DNA from: Plicaturopsis crispa FD-325 SS-3
Lineage: Eukaryota; Basidiomycota; Agaricomycetes; Amylocorticiales; Amylocorticiaceae
Length of the DNA: 24,259 nucleotides
Assembly: GCA_000827205.1 (NCBI GenBank)
Contig: KN832571.1
Span: forward strand, 242,413 to 266,671
Direction: 5' to 3'
The notes beneath the pieces are model-generated. The model had not been told where the DNA came from, made no database searches, and saw only the letters and a program-made list of their open reading frames with translations. Positions 1 to 10,023 of this stretch are shown piece after piece. The position numbers and the translations under genes are program-made. The stretch's first letter is position 1. Every line of letters starts with the position of its first letter.

Positions 1-508
1 TCGGCGCGTCGCCGACGAGCCCGTGTGAGGCAGGCTAAAAATTCGGTGCTAGTATCCCGTAGTCCGTCGCGTCACGTAGGCCACATCCAAGCTGTGACGA
101 TTCGGCTTCAAAACCGCAAGCCTACGTGTGCGTCGTGTATCGGCGGGTATCCCCAAGACCCTGAACGTTAACGGTGACGACCCCTTCGTCTCTAAATAAA
201 TACTGGGCGGTCTCTTCGAGAGAATTCCGCTGTCCGTGGCCTCCCGTGGCGGGACGTTTCCTGGATCGGGCCCTCGAACGCAAGCCGACGCGTTCGAGAA
301 ATTTCGAGACGCGTACTGCGTCAGACGTCTCCCATTTACTTTTGAACTTGCGCGTCTGCACGACGACGTCCGGCACCGGGTACATTTTCCGGTCCGGTTT
401 GTCTCAGCCAATCAGCGTTCGGATTGGGGGCGTTCTACTTTCTTTTGTAGAAGAGATAGCGAAATTATTCAGAATTAACGGGGAGAGTCGGGGAATTGGA
501 ACAATCGG
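1..508. other. Gene-free left edge, probably part of a repeat
   Basis: Several overlapping open frames cross this stretch on both strands, but none shows a recognisable domain, a convincing start or splice structure. On the minus strand, the roughly 50 nt next to the hairpin at 509-556 resemble the sequence right of the second hairpin at 22450-22500. Both carry a CCAATTCCC core followed by a GACT, then an AT-rich stretch. This suggests that at least the inner end belongs to the same dispersed repeat. The outer part is unexplained. Confidence 0.35.
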
Positions 509-556
509 TCCTAATTAGCTTGCCATTCCCCCCCCCCTATGGCAAGCTAATTAGGA
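509..556. repeat. Perfect 18-bp inverted repeat with a C10 loop (hairpin repeat, copy 1)
   Basis: The left arm (509-526) ends in CTAATTAGCTTGCCAT and the right arm (539-556) is its exact reverse complement. The 12-nt loop (527-538) is ten C residues flanked by T. A second hairpin with the same arms and a G9 loop lies at 22450-22500 in opposite orientation, and similarity continues past the arm. This points to a dispersed repeat with a hairpin, not a chance palindrome. The element class is unknown. Confidence 0.8.
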
Positions 557-1158
557 TGTGTTTACGTGACACTGAGGTGTTAATTAGCACCCTCGACAGT
601 ACCATGAACCAAGAGAGAATGGCATAACCGTGAACATTACGATAGATGCTGAGGGTCTCCATCGACGGATGTCCGTACGAACGAAGAGTATCATGTCCGT
701 GGGCCCAATTATATAGGCATCAGACACCGTTACAAGTTACAACTGTACAATAACATTTGCCTTGGTCACTGTTTAGCACTGGACTGAACAACTCGATGCA
801 ACTGCGGACATACCCAGCGTGGCCGCATATGGAGGAAGTGAAACATAGCCGCGGGCCGCGACGAGGGAGCCAGTCGAGCAATGTTGACCTCGAGTCTAGT
901 GGAAGCAACGAAGCAGAAACATACGTGCGACCTTAGTACGACACAATGTGAGGGTAGGGCACGGAGAAGCCGATGACGGAGAGTGTATGGATGAGTGGAG
1001 GATGCTTGAATTGACGCAATGGAGCAAACAAATGTGTGTGTGATAAAAAGCGGAAACATAGCGAAATTAGCCCAATATATGATTGGAGTCGGTAGCGACC
1101 TTTTGTATTATATCCCATACGACCATGGCCACCTCCTCCCGCAAGCATACGCTCGGAA
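557..1158. other. Intergenic region without a supported gene
   Basis: About 600 nt between the hairpin repeat and the stop codon of the Hsp10 gene. Short open frames on the minus strand lack domains and depend on non-ATG starts. The part nearest 1158 should hold the Hsp10 3' untranslated region. Nothing else was seen. Confidence 0.5.
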
Positions 1159-1658
1159 TCATTCCTGAATCTTCGCAAGGATCTCCGAGTCGCGGAAGAG
1201 GAAGTATTCCTGCGTAACACGTATACTTAGTCAGGCCAATCGCCACCGCATAGGAACAGTGTACGCACCTCCTCCCCAACCTTGATCGAGTTGCCGCCCC
1301 AGCCGGGCAACAGTACACGGTCACCCGCCTTCACGGTCGTGGGCACAATGGTGCCCTCCTTGTTAGGTGCGCCGGGGCCGGTGGCGATGACTGTGGCTTC
1401 GGGCAATGGGTTCGTGGTCGCAGACGACGGCAAGAAGATGCCTGTTGCCGTTTTCTAAACATTGACTGAGGTTGAGGAGAACGGCGATTAACAAATAACT
1501 AGAGTCATACTGTCTCGGGCTTGAAACGCTGGACGAGAACACGGTCCAGGAGGGGAACAAGTGCCTTGATAGACTTGAACGTCGCCTGAGCAGCCTATAT
1601 TGCGTGGCAGTCAGTAGTCCAGTTCGCACACCTATTCGACACTAGAAACACAGACCAT
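1159..1658 (-). CDS. HSP10: Mitochondrial 10-kDa chaperonin (Hsp10/Cpn10, GroES family)
   Basis: Four exons on the minus strand encode 104 residues: 1656-1658 (the ATG alone), 1511-1585, 1269-1454 and 1159-1209. Introns are 70, 56 and 59 nt, all GT-AG. The protein starts MATFKSIKALVPLLDRVLVQ and contains the mobile-loop region KTATGIFLPSS, the block ATVIATGPG, the core motif DRVLLPGWGG and the C-terminal LFRDSEILAKI. Length and order fit GroES-family proteins exactly. The family forms the heptameric lid of the Hsp60 folding chamber in the mitochondrial matrix; as usual for Hsp10, no separate cleaved presequence is obvious. The first intron cuts directly after the start codon with a weak donor (GTCTGT). 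That start is chosen because the next exon begins in phase with the conserved ATFKS segment. A heat-shock-element-like motif lies about 80 bp upstream. Confidence 0.95.
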
Positions 1659-2139
1659 TGAGAAGAGAGTTAGTTTAGAAAGGGAGAGAGGACGTGGAGG
1701 TGGACGTGAAGGAGGAGGATGTATGACAAGGCGCGTAGAAAGTTCCCGACTTTTTTCTTGCGGAATTTATGTTCACGGGACTTCACGTAACCGATCACAC
1801 CGGTCGGCAACTTTTGTACGCGCTCGGGACCGCGTTCTCACTGATATACGCGCTCGGGCAAGTCGTGGAGAAGAAACAGGTTACGGTACTTACGGTACTA
1901 GGAAAAGGTGAGTGTAAATGGACGGGGATTCTGATGTGATGCAAGCAGATACAAATGGAATGAGGCAGACAGACGAGGACGTAAGGAATGGGTGCGGGGG
2001 GTAACAAGGGAGACTACGGAAAGTGACGACTGCAATGTCCCCAATCGCGGGTAGTAGTAGTAGTAGGAGGCGCGTACGCGATATATACGAGGCCGGAGAA
2101 AGCAAAGCAAATAAGTATGGACCGTGCTCACAACGTCTG
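1659..2139. other. Intergenic region: HSP10 promoter and MUB1 3' end
   Basis: This stretch separates two minus-strand genes and should hold the HSP10 promoter and the 3' untranslated region of the MUB1-like gene. It contains short repeats: TACGCGCTCGGG occurs twice (near 1818 and 1849), a 10-bp tandem repeat with TACGGTACT lies near 1881, and a short GTA microsatellite lies near 2050. No gene is supported. Confidence 0.5.
1737..1746 (-). promoter_or_regulatory. Possible heat-shock element upstream of HSP10
   Basis: AGAAAGTTCC contains two inverted heat-shock-factor pentamers (nGAAn then nTTCn) about 80 bp upstream of the HSP10 start codon. The third adjacent unit is only a partial match. A real element normally needs three units, so this is suggestive only. 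Hsp10 genes are commonly heat-inducible, which is the reason to note it. Confidence 0.3.
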
Positions 2140-5100
2140 CTATCCGAGTACCATGTCGTGCTCGCCCCCATTGGGTCGACGGCTGGGCCTAACATTCCCG
2201 GACTCCGTTCTCCCATTGGGCGGTCGTTCTCCTGCACCAGATCTAGATGACGCCGCTGTGCTCGAAGGCGATACATAGCTCGGCCCTGCCTGCGCAGTGC
2301 TCGACGCACTGGCTATCGTTGAAGCATATGCTCGAGAAGGTGCATCTAAATCCGTGTCCTCTTGCTCATCCGATGTCGGCGACACGTAACTCGAGCCAGC
2401 CTGGTTTGTCAAATGGGAGCTGGAGGATGTAGAGGCGCCAGTCACCGTCCCCGCACGCCTTCTGCTGTAGCTGGAATCCTGGCCACTGGCGGGAAACTGC
2501 ATCGGGTATGGAGTAGGCAGGATTGTGTCGACATTAGGAGGAACGGGCATCCGCGGCCGGAAGACGGGGTTCTGCCCAGTAGTTGGTGTTACAACGTACA
2601 GCGGAGGTAGCACCGTCCTACCGCCTATCATGCCATTGTTTGGCTGGATGGGTGGCAGCGGGGGATTGTTGGCTGCGCGTATTTGGTTGACATTCGCGGT
2701 CAGCGTCCGCAGATTCTCGGTCACGATATCCGTTCCTCGACCTGCAGCCGTCCTCCCTACCGCAACGTTTCTCCGATCACGTTCAGCGCGCCGTTCCGCT
2801 CGGCCTGTCACGGTGCCACCAGGCGTGACCGCCATTCCTACGACCTCGTCCGCTCCACCGTCCACGATCTCGACACCTGCAGCCGCTGCGGCAGCATTAT
2901 CGCGATCTGCAGATACTACGTGCTCGGCGGCTGCATCGTCCTCGCCGTCCTTAGCGCTACACCAGAATCGGTGCCCCTCGCTCCATGCCGTGCTCTGACA
3001 CTCCTTCCCACAATATTTCGCTTTCCTGCACCGTCGGCATTTGGCGAATTCGCGCGGGTAGCTCTCCCATTTACCACATAACACTAACAAAAAAGAAACA
3101 CAAAAGCAATCAGAAAACGTAGATTAGAGAAGTATGAGGACGACACCCACTGTTAGCACACTGTCTGATTCCACCGCGACTTTCATCTTTCCTGCAAGCG
3201 TTACGCATGATGACACCTGCCCAGTATTGTATTTCAGGCGGCAGCTTGGGCGGAGGGTTCGGAAGGTCAGTTTCCGTTGAGCTAGGACGGAATGTGAAGC
3301 GCTCCACAAGCGAGAATACGTTAGTCTGGCGAGGCGGGCCCGAAGAAGACGATGCAACAGCGGAGCTGGAAGGACCAGGAGCAGGCGTGGTGAGCGGCAC
3401 CCGCTCTTTCTCTTTCTCCTTGCCACGCCCGCCGGATGCGAACGCGCGGAAAAACGAGAGCGGCTCCTTCGCAGGCGGTGCTGCTGCAGTAACCGTAGCG
3501 CTTCCTGCTATCGTCGCTTGAGCGGCAGATCCAGGTCCCTGTCGTAAATTCGCACTGGCAGGATGGAAGGTCGTCCGAGACTTGTAGAATGCTTGCCGCA
3601 CATGCGGGTATTTGCTGAGATACGCAAGGAGTTGTAGACTGAGCAGGACATCCTCGTCCCTGTACGGCCCAGAATCAGCATCACGGCGGTGGTGCGAACC
3701 GCTATGGCCCGCGCCGCGTCCGTGGCTTGCAGCTCCAGGACCAGTAGCATGACCTGCCCCTGTGCCGACGTTTCGAGTTCGAGGAGTACCCCCGTTTCCA
3801 TCCATGCCAAGCGTCGCCGCGCGACCGGCCATCGTCGTCGGTGTCGTCATCGGCAAATTCGTTGTACCCGCGCGAGGAGTGGCATCGGGGGCGGTGCGCG
3901 TCCGTCGTTCGCCTTCAACAGCGTTTCCTACGTGTATGGGAGGCGTACCGCCGTCAATGGCACCAGGCGCACCGGGAGGCGCGCCCATCGCAAAATCGTC
4001 ATTTGGCTCGAGCGAGACGATGCCCTCCTCGACACCCACTCCTTCCGCGCCCGCGACGTCGCCTTGGGCGTCATTGATTATTATATGCGCATCTCCGCTC
4101 ATGTCGTCCAGCTGCGGTGCCGGTGCTGCATCGGATACGATGCCTACGGCCCTTCTCGAATGGCGTCGCGGTTCAGGAGAGGGACTGACACTCGTGTCGT
4201 CGCCATCTCGCGTTTGGTCGTCCCGGTCCATATCAACGTCGCCGTCATCCTCGGTCTCAGTCTCGGGTCTGGAGTCGGCTGCGCTGGGTGTCAGGGTCGC
4301 TTGTCGTTCACCGCGTCCTCGGTGTGTGCGATGACGGTGTCCCGCTCCTAGACGATCCCAGATGGGGACGCCGATGATGGTGCCACTACGGTCACGACCG
4401 GGTACCAGAACGGAACCTGTGGGTGTATTGGAGCCGGCAGGTGTTGTATTAGAAGAGGTATCAGTGGAGGTATCAGGATCGGTGTCAATCGACGTCGCAG
4501 AAGATGGCGGCTCTTCGGGGAGACCTGCGGAGGAGGAAGATGGTGCAAGTAACGCGCTGTCGGAGGGCGTGGAATTGCCAGTTGATAAATCTACCATCTG
4601 TTCGTCCTGCACAAAGAACATTAGACGAAGTCGAAGGACAACAAGGACAATGATACGCACATTCTCATCATTAGTCGACGCGCCACTCCCATCGTGCTCA
4701 ATCCGCTGGATCGTTCTATCTTCAATGCGTCTTTGCAGTGCTCGTGCCAACTGATCCGCCTCCTCTCGCCTCATCTGATCTGCCTGGGCCTGTCTCCGCG
4801 CCATTCTCTGCTCACGCGACTCCCTCGGCATGCCAGTGGCACTTGAGCTGGGGCCGACCGCAAAACCCTTGTTCGCTAGCCACGCCTCTAGTATGCAACC
4901 TACCACATCAAGTGTTCCGGCTTGGACCACGCGGCTCCTGATGGGTTCGCTCCCCCTGACACCGATGTTGACTACGCATTGAAAAGCGAGAGAGAAGCGG
5001 TACGCGGCATGCTTATCGAATGAAGTTGGGTTGAGCGTCGGCACGAGCTTCGCGGGGCGGGCATTGGGAGGCGAGAGCCCGTAGAGAATGGCAGGGTTAT

Positions 5101-5406
5101 CGGGCGGCGGGGGACACATACAGAAGTCGTGTAGGATCCTCACGAGGCGCTCTAGCCCGCCGTCCATAGTCATGATCTCTCGAATACGCGGGGACGTGGA
5201 GGTAAGATACGTGAGGTGCGTGAGCGAGTTGAAGAGGGGCAGCGGCGACATCGTGTCCAGTGCTGTCGGGTGGCCGGTATAAAATCAGTAAAAAATCGGG
5301 AAAAATGAGAGATCGTAGGGGACGCACCCCGCCTGTCATATAGCTGAGAAGAAATGCATACGCATGCCCTGTTCTGTGCAGGGAAGGCGAAGTTGGACTC
5401 GCGCAT
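2140..5406 (-). CDS. MUB1: MUB1/SamB-type MYND zinc-finger protein
   Basis: Four exons encode 1026 residues: 5328-5406, 4661-5262, 3151-4606 and 2140-3083. Introns are 65, 54 and 67 nt. The N-terminus (MRESNFAFPAQNRA, then SQLYDRRALDTMSPLPLFN) and the block REIMTMDGGLERLVRILHDF match the conserved head of Mub1/SamB proteins. A long low-complexity middle rich in Ser, Thr, Asp and Gly follows. The MYND finger spans residues 710-754, with ligands C710, C715, C728, C731, C737, C741, H750 and C754. It is split by the last intron, whose removal creates the CANMLCGKW segment. After it comes a Pro/Ser-rich, probably disordered tail with a poly-Ala run. In budding yeast Mub1 works with the E3 Ubr2 and the E2 Rad6 to ubiquitinate Rpn4, the proteasome-gene activator; in Aspergillus SamB affects morphogenesis. 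The second intron is in frame and free of stops, so retention would add 18 residues. Confidence 0.93.
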
Positions 5407-6608
5407 GGCGACAAGACGCTGGCGCTATTGTGCACCAAAATGGGCGTAAAAAGATCGGGGAAAGTCGTGAAGCGGAGTGCGTTGTCGCCAGGCAGACGAG
5501 CGAGTCTATAAACGATGCAGTGGCAAGAAAAACGAGGCAGGAAAGGGCGTCGGACGTGCGGTGGAGATGATGAACAAGGGCGGCGGGCCTATGACTGAGA
5601 ATCGTTGGTGCCTGTTTGTTGGTGGCTGACCAATCCAAGTCCGCGCGGTTCATGCGCGCTTCCACAATTTCTCCTTGTCTCCCGCCACATCCCGCCAGAG
5701 TCCACGGAAAAAGTAATCGTACAGGTCTTTTCGACAGGTACGTCGGCAATTCCACGCAAGCGCAGGGGACTCTAATGGTACAACCAGATTTCGCAATGAA
5801 AATACCTTTGTGTCTGCGTTCAACGGACCTTCAGGAATCGCGGAGCCGCACCCCATGTTTCTGGTAGACGCGGCAGGGTATCTACATGACGCGTACATTG
5901 TTTGCTAGCCCCGTCTGAGAAACCTGTTTCTGGATATCCTCGGTGGTCAAGCCCCCGCATTTAATTTCCGTGCTCCGGAGTTCAAGAGAAGCCCGCTTGC
6001 TGTGCAGCGACTGAACAATGACGCTCAAGGGCATCTTTCTTAGGCGCTCACTCCTTGGTGAGAGACACCTTCCGTTCTGCTTCTCGAAAAAAATAACTTA
6101 TGCCGACCTCTTGTTCGGCTTGTTGACGCCGTTTACACCATCCACCGCCATATAAGATACCCGACCGCGGAAGACATCTCTGCGCTTTCCGGCCAAAGAC
6201 ATCATTGTGTATTCTCGAGCCCACTTACTTATAGTTCCTCTTTCGGCAAGAGCCTCCACTCGGATGGCCCGCCGCAATTTCCAGCGACTACCCGAGGTGA
6301 GTTGCTGCAAAATTATTCCGTGATTCTAATAGCTTGTTCAAAATAGCACATGTCATTGTATTCAACGCCCGCTCTTCTAGACTGACGTCTGTGCTTCGTG
6401 TCGACGTTGCGGGGCATTGTCCTTCTGGGACATAGAAGTTTCATAATCTTGTAGCCTGGTATACTTTCTGTTCCTTTTTTGGTGTTTCAAAGATGTGCGC
6501 ACCGCAGGACGCGGTGCCAAAATGTACGGAAAAGGACCACTAAGTGAGTTGTCACGAAGTCCTTGATCAAACTTTTATTCAACCCCCGTCTTTGGCGTAG
6601 TTCAAGTG
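5407..6608. other. Long intergenic region without a supported gene
   Basis: About 1.2 kb between the divergent MUB1-like and F-box genes, so it should hold both promoters. Small open frames exist on both strands, for example minus-strand frames at 5650-5898 and 6098-6310. They lack ATG starts at their ends, domains and splice signals linking them. No RNA gene, repeat or element was recognised. Confidence 0.5.
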
Positions 6609-6616
6609 TATATAAA
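6609..6616 (+). promoter_or_regulatory. TATA box of the F-box gene
   Basis: TATATAAA lies 107 bp upstream of the ATG at 6723, a plausible spacing for a fungal core promoter with a short leader. The ATG itself sits in a good context (ATCACCATGG). Confidence 0.5.
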
Positions 6617-6722
6617 CCCCCAATCGTTTAGTCGACCTAGCTATCCACTCAGCGCCCACAATTTTTCAACTGCTAAGCATTTACCTCCGCTTCGACATCA
6701 AGGATCAGCCCTCCTCATCACC

Positions 6723-7673
6723 ATGGCTATTGGAATAGAGTCTCTACCCGCAAAACTCCTGTGTCTTATCTTTTGGCACACTCTAAGCGCTGATTTCGCG
6801 CTTCAAGTTCCCCACCCGCGGCAATCTCCAATTCTGCTCACTAATGTTTGTGGCCATTGGCGGAATGTCGCGTCAAACGAGTCATCACTCTGGTCAACCC
6901 TCGCTTTGGATCTGTCGAAACGATCCAACAAAGACATGGTGGACACCTGGCTGGGACGTGCTCGCGGGCGCCCCCTCGACCTCATCATTCACACTCCGTA
7001 CACATACGACTCGGGCGTCCCCAATGATGAGTTAGCCCGTGCACTTCGAGCACACTCTAATCGCTGGAGGAACTTCGAGATTTCCGGCGGGATGGACAAC
7101 GTCCAGTCTATAATGCTCTCAATACGCGACCTAGTATCTTCACTCGTTTCTTTGACGATAACAACTTCGTTCGACGAGGATAAAGAGCCTCTCGACAACG
7201 AGTACACCGGCATCTTGGACTGTTTGCCCGCGATGTACTCGCTGGAGGAGCTTCGCCTCACAATCGCGAGGAACCATCCGCTGGACGCCTTTTGCTGCGA
7301 CCTTTTCGATCGCTTAACTTGGAGTGTCGAAGATGGCGACAAGCAGCTTCTGCCTAAACTGCGCGTGTTTCGGATCAACTCGCCCATCCATTACAGTCTG
7401 GTCCCGCTCTATCTAATGCTGGATTCTCGATTGCAAGAGCATGAAGCTCATCGCACAGGACACATGGCCACCCGTCTAGAGCATGTTCATGTCTATGCCG
7501 GGCTTGAGGAGTCTCGGAAAATGACCGACTTGACGCGAATGGTGTGGGAGGGGATAGAGATGTGTTCACAAGAACAGCACAAACGGGATGGCCGATTCGT
7601 ATATTCGGTAGACTGGAAGGACGAGCAATTGCGTCAGGCCTCACAATCTCAGCAAGGAATGATTGAACAGTAA
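6723..7673 (+). CDS. F-box protein (agaricomycete type), intronless
   Basis: A single exon encodes 316 residues. Residues about 6-60 form an F-box-like unit: IESLPAKLLCLIF, a spacer, then LLTNVCGHWRNVASNESSLW, the usual conserved C..W....-..LW end of these domains. The rest is a divergent region with leucine-rich stretches (LEELRLT, LPKLRVF) and a charged C-terminus. F-box proteins link substrates to Skp1 and cullin in SCF ubiquitin ligases; substrates of this fungal group are mostly unknown. The protein lacks the N-terminal coiled coil that the other F-box protein here (18804-20366) has, and it is shorter. The frame is open upstream to 6606 but only through a GTG, so the ATG at 6723 is preferred. 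Homologues differ widely in number between agaricomycete species, so the exact function cannot be named. Confidence 0.82.
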   Translation: MAIGIESLPAKLLCLIFWHTLSADFALQVPHPRQSPILLTNVCGHWRNVASNESSLWSTLALDLSKRSNKDMVDTWLGRARGRPLDLIIHTPYTYDSGVPNDELARALRAHSNRWRNFEISGGMDNVQSIMLSIRDLVSSLVSLTITTSFDEDKEPLDNEYTGILDCLPAMYSLEELRLTIARNHPLDAFCCDLFDRLTWSVEDGDKQLLPKLRVFRINSPIHYSLVPLYLMLDSRLQEHEAHRTGHMATRLEHVHVYAGLEESRKMTDLTRMVWEGIEMCSQEQHKRDGRFVYSVDWKDEQLRQASQSQQGMIEQ

Positions 7674-7896
7674 TTCAGTACCTACTATGTAATGTTTAGC
7701 TATGTAGTCATGTAGGCTCTGCAGCAAGCACAATATGGCAATCGTACACAATAAGAGTTTTCAACTGCTTCGCAACTCGTTCGCAAATCGCAACTACTTA
7801 TGCTTTCTCTCGTGACAAGCACATTAGGGAGGGAACGATAGTACCAGCGCCGCTTCCGGGCCTGATCGTCATGATGAAGTAGCAGTTACTATGAGA

Positions 7897-8882
7897 TTAT
7901 GATGATGAGAGGCCCGACCAATACTTGGATATCCTGAGGTCCTCCAAGAGCCCGGTATCGAGGTGATACATGCATCCATGCACACTCGTCAACATGATCT
8001 TCGACCCACGCTTGTGCGACCAGGCGTGCCGCACCACAGCGGAGCGCGTCAGCGCGTCGACCTGCCGCACGACATTCGCCCGCGCGAGTTTGTCGAGGGC
8101 TTTCTCCAGGGGCATATCGGCAAGCTCGGGCATTGCACGCGCGAGCTGTGCAAGCGGCGCGATCCACCTGTCCACCGGCGTCGGCTCGGACTCCAAGTCT
8201 GCCGCACGCTTGTACGTGAGGGGGCTCACGTCGTGCCCGCGGTGGGGGAATGCTGCGCTATATGCGGCTTCGACGCCGCCGCAGTTGCTGTGGCCGACAA
8301 CGATGACTACAGATGGAATACGTCAGCTATATGGGATCGACTACGATTGGAGATGAACGCACTGTGTCTGACATGGGCTATTTCGACGGCATACTGCAGC
8401 ATGGACTGCGCCGACGTGTCGTCGGGGAGAAATTGGCTGCGGCGCGATTACGACGAGGCGGCGGGTAGGCTACTGCATGGGCTGCTTACTTGGCGATATT
8501 CCTCGTAGTGAAGACATCACCGGGCAGGCCGTCCAGTATGACGGTTTCCGGAACTCGGGAATCCGCGCAGCCGATCCACAGTATCTAGGGCGCGCCTTAT
8601 ATTAGTTAGGAATGTGCACGCGGATATCGTACGATGGATGCATACCGCTGGATACTGCTTCTTTGTGAGCTCGGGGAAAAATTCGGGGTGCTCTTTGTTG
8701 ACTTTGTCGGACCAGCTTGCGTTGTGCGCGAGGAAGGCGGCAAATTCCTCCCGTGCTTTTTCGAGTGGACTAGACACAGGACGGAGTGAAGAGGTAGGAT
8801 TAGGTGTGATTATGCGCTGCACGAGTGTTATGCGCTCAGATGAGTCGTTGGTGCATGAACCCTCTGCATAGTGCATGTGCAT
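7897..8882 (-). CDS. Beta-class carbonic anhydrase
   Basis: Four exons encode 271 residues: 8646-8882, 8490-8584, 8363-8436 and 7897-8306. Introns are 61, 53 and 56 nt, all GT-AG. The enzyme interconverts CO2 and bicarbonate. The zinc-site motifs are clear: C85-A-D87-S-R89 (cysteine ligand plus the Asp-Arg dyad) and H141-S-N-C144-GG (His and Cys ligands). The conserved [13 protein letters not shown] and SMLQYAV segments lie between them. The start [10 protein letters not shown] is preceded in frame by a stop. It is supported by a duplicated copy of the first 17 codons at 18239-18289, where most differences are synonymous. An N-terminal extension of about 40 residues precedes the family domain. 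No clear mitochondrial targeting signal is visible, so location is uncertain. In fungi such enzymes supply bicarbonate for carboxylation and CO2 sensing. The gene converges with the F-box gene at 6723-7673. Confidence 0.94.
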
Positions 8883-9271
8883 CCTCCCTCGTCAAGTAGT
8901 CCTGTGTTCTGTTCAGAAACGTACACAATGTAAGGCAGTGAGACAACGTACAGGATAAAGCAAAGGCTCGCCGCTTACACGTTGAACTTTGAAGAGACCA
9001 ATCCAGACTTTCTGAACTTATCGGGAAGTGGCTGAATTGTTTGGCTACAGCATGCGAGAACCAAACAACGCCTACGAGATCCAAACTTACGTAACAAATC
9101 GAGCTTGCGACTGGAGCGTTACCAGTACTGGTGTACATACTACCTCCCCAGGTCGCACACAGTCAAAGTTCTCAAACTAGTCATACTTAAAGCCGAACTC
9201 GGTGTAATCTAGAAAACGTACAGGAAGTGCGTCGTCACAGGAAGTAGGAGAGGATAAGTAGGATAAGCGGA
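8883..9271. other. Carbonic anhydrase promoter and gene A 3' flank
   Basis: About 390 nt between two minus-strand genes. It is conserved in the other arm of the inverted duplication, where the corresponding region is 17868-18238. No gene is seen in it. Confidence 0.6.
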
Positions 9272-10023
9272 CTAGCATGGGATAGGTCTGGGATAGACGC
9301 TAATGATGTCGTTCTCCGTCATCCCCAACGCCTGGACGACTGCGAGCCGTTTCTCGCGTGTCGAGTGAAACCGGGGGCCGCTGAGCGCCACGACTCGGAG
9401 GAGTCCGTCGACAAGCTCACTGTTGGAGTCGTCGTCGCCATCGATTTCGTTAATATCTCGCTCAGGCTCCGAGTCCGTCCCCGAGCTGGTCTCCTTCCTG
9501 CCTTTGACAACCTCTGCATCCTGCTTCTCAACCTTGGCCGGTCTCTCCTCGACGTCCGCGTTCTTGCCGCCCCCTTGCTTCAATCCGACCTTGTCTCCAT
9601 GCGATCCTTCGCCGTCCGAGTCCGACTCATAATGATCATCCGACTCGTCACTCTCGTCCTCAGGCTCGGGGTAAAGCTTCGCATATCCAGCCACGACCGG
9701 CATGCCGCTCAGCTTCCGAAGCTTGTCCAGCGCCATCGCGAAATGGTAGTAAAAGAGAGCATATTTCCGCTGTCCTCGCCTTGACCAGCCGTCTACCTGG
9801 TACAACGAATCCCACTCGTCGATGCGCACGGCCAAGAACGGTTTCTGCGGATCGAATCCCGATATTGGAGTGCCGACTAAGAGCCTGGCGCGTAAGGATG
9901 TGGATGGATCCGGTGCGAGGTGCCACGGGGTCAGGACTAGTACTCACGAAAGGTTGGCATGATATAATGATTAGGGGGGAGGTTGACTGCGGGGTCTGAT
10001 GATTCTGTTACAGGCTCGGCCAT
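9272..10023 (-). CDS. Unrecognised family protein, copy A
   Basis: Two exons (9948-10023 and 9272-9876; 71-nt intron, GTGAGT...TTAG) encode 226 residues. I do not recognise the family. The N-terminal half holds a conserved block (PFLAVRIDEWD, LYQVDGWSRRGQR, LSGMPVVAGYAKLYP). The middle is very acidic, with Asp/Glu/Ser runs and lysine-rich patches, and is probably disordered. The C-terminus is conserved (ELVDGLLR, FHSTREKRLAVVQALGM, ENDIISVYPRPIP). No signal peptide or membrane segment is visible. The ATG is chosen because copy B starts identically (MAEPVT, then ESSDPAVNL) and both have a splice donor at the same place. Differences from B in the C-terminal part are mostly synonymous, so both were probably under protein-level constraint. 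It lies divergently to the charged-repeat gene at 10620. Confidence 0.75.

Noticed and set aside
3689-4351. Long plus-strand open frames opposite the MUB1-like gene
   Set aside because: They lie antisense to a well-supported exon, have arginine-rich low-complexity translations and no domain.
5650-6310. Minus-strand open frames in the long intergenic region
   Set aside because: They begin with non-ATG codons and cannot be joined by convincing splice sites into a protein with a known domain.
8836-9138. Alternative upstream frame for the carbonic anhydrase start (ending [15 protein letters not shown])
   Set aside because: In the duplicated copy this frame has only amino-acid-changing differences and a stop, whereas the MHMHYAEG frame has mostly synonymous ones.
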